In this document: positions 50,214-59,665 of the stretch, one piece after another
How the letters are laid out: each line of letters starts with the position of its first letter
Numbering within the stretch: the first letter of the stretch is position 1
NCBI GenBank assembly: GCA_032358165.1
Contig: JAALGY010000057.1
Location: forward strand, 1,798,001-1,862,000
Length of the DNA: 64,000 bases
Source of the DNA: Diplosphaera chodatii
Taxonomy: Eukaryota > Chlorophyta > Trebouxiophyceae > Prasiolales > Stichococcaceae
Reading direction: 5' to 3'
Translations under genes and position numbers: made by a program
Notes under the pieces: generated by a model
Told to the model about the DNA's origin: nothing
Database searches by the model: none
Seen by the model: the letters and a program-made list of their open reading frames with translations, nothing else

Positions 50214-50957
50214 ATGACGTGGGCGCAATCTGCGCAAGCGTCAGTCGGGCAGCAGGCACAGTTCATCAGAAGCCTGTCTGGCGGTTGTGACCAGCGGCAG
50301 GCGTTTCAGCAGCTGCAGCAGCTCCAGAGCGCAGCCAGCGCGCCAGCGGCAACACTGGCAGCACTTGCGCCCACAGCCCACCGCTGCACCCGCTTCTGCG
50401 AGTTCGAGCACCTGTTTGGGAACGTGTTCCTGTGCAGATCTTCGGGCAGCCATCACTGCTGCGACAGCAACTGCGATCAGACCGTCAGGGTGAGCGCCCC
50501 CTGTGCAGCTGCGCTCATCTGCTGTATCCTTGACAAACCTCCCATCATCGCTTCTCAATGCAGCTATCATCCAGTATTCTTGGACACAGAGTGCGCGGCA
50601 TGTGCATCTGTCCTAATAGTCAGGGCCTGAAATGTGCAGGTGGATCCATATACATCGGTGTGTCGGCTAAGTAAGAAGGTGTTCCACACTCCACAGCTAG
50701 CAGCACGCCAGGTAGAAAGTGATGTACTCGTAAGATTGCGAATTTGCGGTCACCATCTACTCAAAATGGTTACCATATGCATGCCATGTTTATAATGATG
50801 CTCCTGGATGCACATCATGTGGCTGACATTGTCAACGGTCATGCAGAGCTCTATGAAGCGGATGTCGGAAGAGGCTCTCATGGAGGGCCACGAGCTGCTG
50901 GAGTCAACAGCGAAGCGACAATCGTGTGTTGGCATGCCGCAGCACGCACACTACTAA
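50214..50957 (+). CDS. Small Cys/His-rich protein, unrecognised
   Basis: Three in-phase exons, 50214-50489, 50640-50711 and 50847-50957, give 152 residues from Met 50214 (MTWAQSAQAS). An open stretch upstream to about 50136 leaves the start uncertain. After a Gln/Ala-rich N-terminus comes a compact motif CTRFCEFEHLFGNVFLCRSS, then GSHHCCDSNCDQ and CRLSKKVFHTP across the exon join. The spacing of Cys and His (CxxxC, then Cys, HHCC, CxxxC and a later Cys) looks like a metal-binding knuckle. It resembles short uncharacterised eukaryotic proteins with an HxCDxxC core, but I cannot name a family. The C-terminal exon is helical (MKRMSEEALMEGHELLEST). Confidence 0.6.
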
Positions 50958-51785
50958 ACTATGCTGGAACCGCTGAACCCCCTTCTGAGCTAGGCTAGCG
51001 TGCCAGCAGCTGCCTCTTCTTTAGGTCACGTCCGCACAGGTGGGCCACCCGAACAGTCGTCACCATGTTTCCACCAGTTGACGCCGTGACACCTTTTGCT
51101 TGACTCTCATGACCGCATGCACTGAGTAGCTTAGGTAGCAGACTTTGTTTTCAGCACTGACTGGGTGCATCCTGCCGCCGGGAGGTTGGATCATTGATGA
51201 CGTGCATTCTCGCTTAGTTTTGGAAAGGTTTCAGGATGCAAGTGCCGAGAACATGCCTATACCGATGTCTCAACAGTGCTGCCGGCGGTTACTCCATTGC
51301 TTCTTTGCAGGTGCTCGATACAACATGCTCATACCTTGCCTCACATCGCCTTGCCTGTTCGTCCAACACAACACTCACGTTGAACAATGATCAGTAGGGA
51401 TTCTTTCATGGCACTGTGCTGCAGTCGATGTCGACGTTGATGTCTGACATTTTAACAGTACAACTTCTTCGCCAGCTGGCATACTCTGCTGTTTCGATCT
51501 GTGAGCTTCATCACCGTTCGTCGCAGCCGGCTATTTTCATCTTGTTTGCGAGCATCACGCAGCGAGATACGCGAGGCACGTGTGTGTTGTACACATATAA
51601 CCTGCCGCTTGCTTCATATGCTGAACTCTTGTCTCAGGCCGCCGCTGCATGTGTGAAATTCGTATCCGGTTTGGCAGCAGATGGATGCACAGCCGCCGAA
51701 AGCAAACAGAAGTGATTGGTCTGACGGTTAAGACTGTGCCGTGTGCCGCTCAAGATCCACTGAAAGTCAGCAATTGGGTTCTGAC
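50958..51785. other. Intergenic, nothing recognised
   Basis: About 830 bases, with lower G+C than the flanking exons. Frames of 60-100 codons are present, without family resemblance. It may contain the leader of the methyltransferase gene. Confidence 0.3.
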
Positions 51786-53162
51786 ATGCCATGCCGCATG
51801 GCGTGCGGCAAATGCCTCACCCAGTATTTGGGCGGCACCCTGCAACGCCGCCAGTGCTTCAGCGCCTGGCAAACACACAGCACCTGTGCAAGATGCTCTC
51901 ACCATCACTGGCGGCAGCTGAAGCGCGTGACCAGGCCATGCCAGCATGCCGCAGGTAGGGCGGCATGCACCCCGTGTATGCCCCTGCCAGCTATCTTCGA
52001 AGCATGTCTGCGCATGTGCAGGCGTGCCTATCTGGCACATAATTGAGCGGGCTTTTGCTTGCTCGATGCAGTGGCGCAGGTGGCAGAGCTCGCGGTGGCG
52101 GCAGTAAGCGGGGAGCATCAGCCCGGCCTGCTGCAGGGGCTGCTGGCTGGCGGCGCCCGTACCACGGAGGCGGCCAAGGCGGCTTGGGCGAGCCTGTTGT
52201 CGCCCGGCGACACAGTCGTGGACGCCACGTGCGGCAATGGCCATGACACGTTGGCGCTAGCCCGGCTTGTGGGGCCACACGGCTGCGTCATCGCAATGGA
52301 CATCCAGGTCGGCAAAGCACCGCTAGAGGCCTCACTTCATGCGACCTGTGGCATGCCAAGATGCTGGCCTTTGTGCACTGTTCGGTATGATGGGACATGC
52401 ACACCATGGTGCTTGCAGGCTGAGGCAGTAGAGAGCACCAAGCAGCGGCTTCAGCAGCTGCCGCCTGAGCAGATGCCAGCGCTACGGCTCCTGCACGCAT
52501 GTCACTCCGACATGCAGGCGTGTGATGCGTGCGACACACAGTTCCATTTCTTTCTCACGTTGCTGCACAATGGTCGCAGTTGCCAATACTGTTTAGATTG
52601 CTCGGCAACCCTAGCAAAGCATCGCACGCCACCTTGCAGGCTGTGCTGCAAAGGGAGGGTGTAGCACGGCCGTCGCTGGTATGTTTCAACCTCGGCTGGA
52701 TGCCTGGGCAGCCTGACGGCTGCAAGGAATAAAAACAGAGACGACGACAACAGTGGAGGCCCTGCGGCAAGCACACGAGGTGGTAGCTGCAAACGGCAGC
52801 GTGTCGGTGGTCGCTTACACAGGCCATGAAGGCAAGCGATGGACTTGCATTGAACAGGCCTACAGATTCCATTCTGTTGGCACCAAGCTTGAACGGCCTG
52901 AACATCAAGATTTGAAGGCCTCGAAGCGGTCAGACAAGCTGATGCCAACTGCAGATGCTGCTGTGCAGGCGGCATGGCTGAGTATGAGGCCGTAAGTAAC
53001 CTCATGGCTGAGCTAGACAGCCGCACCTGGGTCAGCTCTGAGACACGGCTGCTGAACCGCAGCACAGCGCCACGGCTGCTCCTATCACACCGCCTGGCCA
53101 ACAGAACCTCTGAGCAGCGCTGGCAGCCAAATGTTGCCTTTGCTGAAGCGCCGCAAACTTGA
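51786..53162 (+). CDS. MnmM/YtqB-like SAM-dependent methyltransferase, probable frameshift
   Basis: Class I methyltransferase of the rRNA_methylase/YtqB family. Bacterial and plant members (MnmM) methylate the modified wobble uridine of tRNA. Exons: 51786-51954 (transit-like, Cys/Arg-rich), 52072-52307, 52419-52517, 52640 to 52831 with a frame problem, 52969-53162. Motif I is DTVVDATCGNGHDTLALARL, followed by CVIAMDIQ. Motif IV is VCFNLGWMPGQPDG, then TETTTTVEALRQAHEVV, VSVVAYTGHEGG and a C-terminal domain. FNLGWMPG and TETTTT are both conserved in the family but lie in different frames here: a TAA at 52730-52732 interrupts, and one missing base (for example one A in GGAAT) would restore the frame. 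Two introns (52518, 52832) start with GC. The organelle is inferred from the N-terminus. Confidence 0.82.
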
Positions 53163-53243
53163 CACCCTACATATAGCTGAGTGCCACTGCTGCTGGCGGG
53201 TGTTGTCTCCAATCACAACAACTGTACTGATGCCTGATGTCCC

Positions 53244-56076
53244 TTATTGGAACATCAGCTTCTTCCACCAGCAGTACCTGAAGCATCGCTCACACACGTC
53301 ACCACATATACCTGGCTGGTTGTAAAAGCAGTGAGTGAGCATGCATTGGAGCGCAGGAGAGCAACTCACCAGAGGAAAACCAGATACGACAGCACGCAGA
53401 GCCCGACAGAAACGAATGTAACCTACACACATGCAGTAACCATGCATCACACCCTCGGTGCACAATGCAAGTACTTATTGTCAGCTGAAAATTGCAGCAT
53501 GCCGAAGCGCACGCTATTGGACGCACCGAATAAAACCATGGATAGCTCTGCGGATGCGTATTGTTGAGGTTCATCGCAAACCAGCCCGTCACCACTGTGA
53601 TGATGCTCTGCACAGCACACGATACTATCTGACCCGCCGGAGCGGTGGCTGACAGCTAGGTCAGATGTTGGGGAGTGACATCTATGATGCGTGTCCAAAC
53701 ACATTTGCAGACTAACCATCGAGATCATTGCAGCAGTAGCCAGAAGATCCATGCGGATGAGCTGGTTCCTGTGTTCATCCTGCGCTGACATCAGCAAATG
53801 GTTACAACATCCCCAGTGTTCATGGCGGCGATCAGGCGGACACCAACAGACGTACAGTAAACAGGCACACCTGCTCAATGTCAATGTAGTCCTGCACATG
53901 GTATGTAGATACTCGTCATATGTCAGGCTGGCGTTGAAGTACGTTGACTGGGCAGCAGCATGTGACATATCAACTGCCGAGCTGCATTCCATGGTCGGCA
54001 AACAACAAACCTCAGTATCATCGACATACTCGTATAGGGTGGCCAGCTTGCTTTCCGTACTGGACACCTGCGATGCCCAGCACAAGGAGCCTACCATAAC
54101 GATCTTGATACTGCGCTGATGCCAGCCTCCATGGTGCAAGCAGATAGCCAAGATCAACCTACTACTCTGGCAGCGGCGCATCAGCGTCGGAGGCCTGCTC
54201 CGTCATGCCAGCCCCTGGCAGCAGGGCCACTTGCCTGCATGAAGTACGCCTCCAGCAGCTGCTCCACGTAGTCGAGGGCCTCCTCCGCCCGCGCCCGCGC
54301 CTCGTCCCCCTCCTGCTCGGGGCCCGGCGTCGCCGGCTGCTCCTGCTTGTCGCGATCACAGCGTTCTGGCGGGCAGGTTCCATCGACAGCAGCAGCAGCA
54401 AGGCGCGTCACGACGGACCGCAGGTCACACCGGCGTCTGCCAGATGGAGTGGCCATGGCCCACGGCTGCCTGCATGCCTCAGGCATGGCCCGAGACACCG
54501 CTGCATGCATGTCCACTTCAGGGGGACTCTGCATGTGGCGCGCACTTGGGCGGACCTACCGGGGCGCCGTCGGCGGGGGCGGGGCGGGAGGCGTCCAGGG
54601 ACAGGCGCTGCAGGGCAGAGGTGCGCGCGTCGGCCTCCGCCGCCTTGGCGCTCAGGTGCAGGTCCAGCATGTCCTCGTCGTCGTCCAGCAGCTTGGCCAG
54701 CAGCTCCTTCATCTGCGAAGCGCAGGCCGCACATGCTGGCTGGTTGCAAGATGTGATCAGGCAAGTCAGCGCCCAGATATGGCGCATACACGGTGAACAG
54801 CTGGAGTCTGCGAGGTATGCAGGGTGACATGCTGCATTGACGAACATCCTGCTCTGCAGCGTGACAATCTGGGCAGCACCCACCGTCTCCACGCGCGTCT
54901 TCAGGCGCACGAGGCGCGTCTTCACCCGGCGCACACGCTCCAGCGTGGTGGTCGTCACCCGCCGCGTCAGCGCGTCCAGCGCGGGGTGCGCCGCCGCCTC
55001 CAGATCCGCTGTCTGCTCCGCTAGATGGCGGCACACCTGGGAAGGGAACCGAGATCAGTGCAGGAAGCTCAGCATCGTCCATATGCAGCTTGCTGCGATG
55101 GGCATAGGCACAGATGACGACCGCGCACTGGTTGCTGTGTACAATGAGACGCGAATGTGTTGGCAGCAGTCACTGGCGTGTACTCGGGCAAACAGAAGGC
55201 TGACTCCGGTGGAACGGGCCTGTCCCCACCATGTCGAGGGCGACTTCAAGGGCGCGCAGCTCGAACGGCGAGTCCACTGGCGGCGCCGCCTGGTCCTCCT
55301 CTGGCTGCTGCACCTCGCCGCCATTGCTGTCATTGCCACCGCCGTTGCCACGGTAAGCTGCTCCATTGCCAGCGCCGGTGCAGTCAGCAGTTAATCCCTT
55401 GCCGCCAAGCCGCTGACCAAGCGTCTCCACGAAGCTGATGGCATTCTGCTCCTCTGTGTGCAGATGACTGTGAGGGTTGGCACGCATTGGAGGGTCGAAG
55501 TCAAGTAGTGCTTCAGGTCCGGCTGCACCTTTCTGATGTGCCTGAACCCTGTCGATGCGTCCCACCGAGCAATGTAGGGGCTCACCTGGGTTCAGGATCA
55601 GCACGCAGTCGCGCGTGATGACGGCTTTGACAAACTCTAGGTTCAGCACCAGCGCCGCATCTCTCGCAAGGATGGCAGACGGATACGATGTTGCCAGCTG
55701 GGGGTCCAGAAGCCGCAGGTCCCGCAGCTATGCGAGCAAGACAGCTATCAACAACAAACATGTTGCCCGGCACACCACGCAGGTAGAGCTGGTCACGGTG
55801 CTGTCAGGTGTTTGCACTAAGATTGCAGTTTGCTACTGCGAGCAGCACCTGGATGCCTGTCTGCTCCGCTATCTGCAGTTTGTCTGCGTGCACCACGGCG
55901 GTGTGGCCGCTGGCCTGCAGCCGCAGCCACTTCCGTGATGTCCGCTGGTGCTTGCGCTCGAGGCGCTGCTCCAGGAAGGGCTGCTTGAGGAACGCGCTCT
56001 CCAGCTCGGATGCGACGGAGTCGCTGCGCTTCAGCGGCATGCTCAGGGACGGCCGCGGGCTGGGCTTGGTGAACAT
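53244..56076 (-). CDS. MRS2/MGT-type magnesium transporter with AMN motif
   Basis: A CorA-superfamily pentameric Mg2+ channel. Twelve minus exons, all in phase: 56076-55849, 55727-55586, 55453-55230, 55036-54884, 54712-54560, 54342-54235, 54067-54011, 53891-53871 (21 bases), 53779-53717, 53607-53527, 53422-53370, 53277-53244; 438 residues. Motifs run in order: [119 protein letters not shown]. The first membrane helix ends [13 protein letters not shown]; the second is [16 protein letters not shown], then WWKKLMF. The invariant GMN signature reads AMN (GCG ATG AAC). The intron after 54235 begins GCAAGT. The target membrane is unknown; plant relatives occur in mitochondria, plastids and tonoplast. 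Its stop is 81 bases from the MnmM-like stop. Confidence 0.92.
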
Positions 56077-56777
56077 GGCTGCAGGCCTGGCTGCACCCAG
56101 GAGCTGCGGCGCTTCGCGGCAGGTGCAGGCACGCTACATCCCGCCGCACGCTGTCTGCGTTGATATGCTGTATGAATACACCAAGGTTTGATCAAGTCTG
56201 AGTTGTCAGCGCGACCTCATCTTGCGCACAGGAAGGAACTATGTCTTGCATCTTGGCGCCCGCATGTGGTCATGTTGCCAGCCTGCTGAGCCCGCCCGCC
56301 GGCCATGCACTCACAAGGAACGAGAGGCGTGGTGGCTGTTCTGCACTATGCATGCAGAATCTGCAGTGCAAGGCTCCATGGCACTTGGCCTGTGTCACTG
56401 TGACTCTGTGAGCGCTTCCAAGCTTCCAACATCAGCCAAGTCGACGTCAGGATGTGAAACTGCCGTCACTTTCCCATGTGGCACCATTTGCGCTGCAGCA
56501 GTGCGTTCCTTAGCTGCATTTGAGAGGCACAGCAGCGCCTTAGGACGCATCGATGTTGTCGACTGTGATGATCCATGGTGACATGTTGCACTTAGCCACT
56601 ATCTGGTGCAGATGACGATCCACTATCAGCAACTATCTGCTTGCCGCTGACGTATGCTAGGGCGGGCCATATGCGGTGAGAACACGCAATTCTGCACCTG
56701 TGTGTTGTGTGCGCGTGCACAGCACAGCAGCAACGTCACTCAATACTCTCTGCCGGTGTCATGCAGGCGCATTCATC
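56077..56777. promoter_or_regulatory. Divergent region between MRS2 and esterase genes
   Basis: About 700 bases. Plus-strand frames (for example 56222-56581) show no family resemblance. It must hold the MRS2 promoter and the esterase promoter, and perhaps a missed upstream esterase exon with a signal peptide. Confidence 0.35.
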
Positions 56778-59285
56778 ATGATCAGCTTGGCCGGGCTGTT
56801 GTATGGCGGCACGAGCCGTGCCTCCTCTGCATGGCAGCTCGCCACCAAGGCTTCTGGCAACGGTCCTCCACAGGCTGTGCACGGACATGGGCATCTGGCG
56901 GTGACCCGGCGATCTCAGCCAATAGCCCACGGAATTAGCCCAAAATACAGGACAACGTCAGTTTCGGCGGCAGCTGAGCATTCAACAGCACGCAGCGTCC
57001 CAGAAGGCGGCGGGAGTAGCCGTCAGCACGTTGCGCCGCAGCAGGCGACGCATCCCATGGGGCAGCACCACAGTCTACCAAGCAAAAACGGCTTAGACCG
57101 CTTGCTGCTGGAGGGTCGCTTCAGTGCTGATCGTCAAAGTGGGGAGCTGGCATTCGAATGGTCCCTCAGCACGATCAGGTACTTTTGCATTGGCGCCTGC
57201 GACTTGCATGCACACGCAGGCACTGGACTTGTGATGACCCTGGTGTTCTTGTGGCTTGCCAGAGCAAGCAGAAATTGAGGAACTCAGCAACCTGGTGTCC
57301 GTCTTGCATGCATTACACCAAATCGTCACAGCAGTTCAGCGGTGCTGCCGGGCACGCAGGGCGCGCTTTGAGGGGGCAGCCCTTGCAGTGGATCTGAGAC
57401 TGGTGCGCGGCGGGCCAGACTACTACGCTGTGCAGCTGGACGGCGGCCAGCCGCGCACCGTGGAAATCAGCAGGGGGCAGACGCGCCTGCAACTCTTTGA
57501 GAATCTCAAGCCCGGAGTGCATGAGGTGTGAATATGCAGACGTGTTGTAGAGCCATGCACTGGATAGTCACATCGATCCGGAATATGACGCAGGAACTTG
57601 ACACCTCGAGTGCTGGTCAACGCGCATGCTCTGCTGAGATGCACGGTCAGGTGCTGTGTGCCATGCTGGATCATGTGGCCTGCAAAGCGCAGGTGTCCAT
57701 CACAAAGCGAACTGAGCCGTCCACCTCGACGGCACTCTTTTCCGGCTTTGTGTTCCCGCAGGGAGGCAGGCTGCTCGAGGTGAGCCCGATGCTGCTCTGC
57801 ATCGGGCATGGCGCTGTGCACAAGCCCATGCCGTTACTCGGGCACGCGGCATGCATGACTGGCTGATGCACCTCCAGAACCCTGGCGCAATGTGCATGGC
57901 CCCCCTGGCAGTGCAGGCACCATCCCCCCGGCCTCGCCGCATTGAGATCATAGGTGATGGCAACTATGTACTGTGCGTCCAGCGACTAGGGAGTGCAGCT
58001 TCACGCACATCACGGGTCACACCATCAGCGCGTGAGGAGGCCTTGTTGCCACATTGCTTGCGCAGGGGACAGCATCAGTGCTGGCTATGGCAACGAATGC
58101 CACAGTGAGCATATGCCGTACTCTCCGAAGCTGACTAATGCGTATATGAGTTTCGGGGCAATCACCGGGCGTGCCTTGGACGCTGAAGTCCGAATCGTGG
58201 CCTGGTCGGGTGTGTTACTGCACAGGACCCCTGCAAGCGTGCGCCTGTGAGCTTGTGACACAGCTACTACAGCCCAGACATGCTGCTGGTTCCGCACCTA
58301 CTTGCAGCGGTTTGACACAGGACTTGCTGCTGCACCAGGCAAGGGACTGTACAGGAACTCAGATCACAACAGGAAGGGCACAATGGTCGCGCTGTGGAGC
58401 CGCACGCTGCCAGCCCTGCAGTTCAAGCAGGTGAGCCAGATGCGTGTTTGGGCCGGTGTGCAGCCGCCCGCATTGCACATTCATCGACTGGTCTGAGTTT
58501 GCCAGGGGCTGCTCTGTACAACCCTCAACTGATGTCGCTCCCTGATGCAGCGGTGGAACTTTGCAGCCTGGCAGCCACACCTGGTGGTTGTAAATCTGAT
58601 GACCAATGACTATTCGCCGCCACCGCCAGCATCAGACGTGATGGTGGCAGCCTGGCTACGTGAGTTGGGGCTCGAGATGGTCCATTCGTCTGCATCGCAT
58701 GCATGTGGTCCTGGGTGTTGCATGCGTTAGCCTGATTTACGCAAGCATTTGGCCTGCCAGGGTTTCTGCGGCTCATACGACAGAAGTACCCAGCAGCAGC
58801 CATTATACTCACACTTGGTAAGCAAGGAAACCGTGACCTAATCTTGTGGTGTTTTCTCCATCGATCCTGTCTGCATACACCATCAGTGCTGCTTGTCCCG
58901 CAGGGCCCATGATGAACGACAGTTACCCGCCAGCTCATCCCGGCTGTCTTTCTAAGGCGCGCGAGGTGCTGCAGCAGGCCATGCGGGACACTGATGTACA
59001 AGATGTCACCTTTGTCGAATTCCCTGAAGAGGTATGGCATGCTGATGTGCTGATCGGTCTGCCAAATCTGAGCTGGTGCCGAGTCTTAGTGCATGTGAGG
59101 AATGGCACATGAACATATGGGGCTGCGCACCTCGGCTGGACACCAATTGAGTGTTATGCATATCTGCACCACTGCAGCACACCCTGGACCTACCACTGGG
59201 CTGCACTGGCCATCCCTCTGTTCCTGTACACGAGGTGATGGCAGACCATCTGACGAAGGCAGTGCAGGAAGTCACTGGCTGGTGA
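56778..59285 (+). CDS. CE2-type acetyl esterase (SGNH hydrolase with jelly-roll domain)
   Basis: Probably removes acetyl groups from polysaccharides such as xylan or mannan. Ten in-phase exons: 56778-57178, 57360-57525, 57693-57779, 57918-57954, 58066-58209, 58339-58430, 58551-58659, 58761-58817, 58904-59031, 59178-59285; 442 residues. The N-terminus (MISLAGLLYGG) is weakly hydrophobic, then a disordered stretch. The CE2 jelly-roll domain follows: LLLEGRFSADRQSGELAFEW, ARFEGAALAVDL, DYYAVQLDGG and NLKPGVHE. The SGNH domain has IEIIGDSISAGYGNE with the nucleophile Ser, AWSGKGLYRN, VVVNLMTNDYS with the Asn block, ILTLGPMMNDSYP, and the catalytic His in GCTGHPSVPVHEVMADHL. Secretion is expected from the family, but the signal peptide is not convincing. 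It could remodel the alga's own wall or act on external polymers. Confidence 0.88.
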
Positions 59286-59665
59286 ACAGGCAGCTAGTGG
59301 CGGCATGTATATTACCGTCAACCATCAGTGTTGGGATGTATTTACAGTCTTTTGGTCACATCCAAGCAGCTTGTACATGCTAGCGGCCAATCTTGCAACG
59401 ACGAAATCCGACTGATGCTGCAGCAACGAAAACCCTTCGTTCCCGTGTGGCACGACAAAATGATGGAGGCTGCTGCACTCGCGCCACCATCTGCCAAAGC
59501 ACAAGACTGACACTGCACACGATATGCGTGCTCAAATCTCTTGCACTCACTCCCCCCAAAGAATAGTCTGCAGTATGGCTGGCCTCTGATCACCGTATAG
59601 CTCGCTGCTTGCATGTTGCTCGGGCATGCAGCGTAGTGCTGCTGCCAGATATCAATGCCGATGGG
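59286..59665. other. Convergent 3' region, nothing recognised
   Basis: About 380 bases between the esterase stop and the ABC1 kinase stop; probably both 3' untranslated regions. Confidence 0.35.

Noticed and set aside
53447..54181. A 244-codon open frame on the minus strand
   Set aside because: It is read-through of several MRS2 exons and introns. Pieces such as [12 protein letters not shown] and [12 protein letters not shown] belong to MRS2, but the intervening sequence is Cys/His-rich intron translation.
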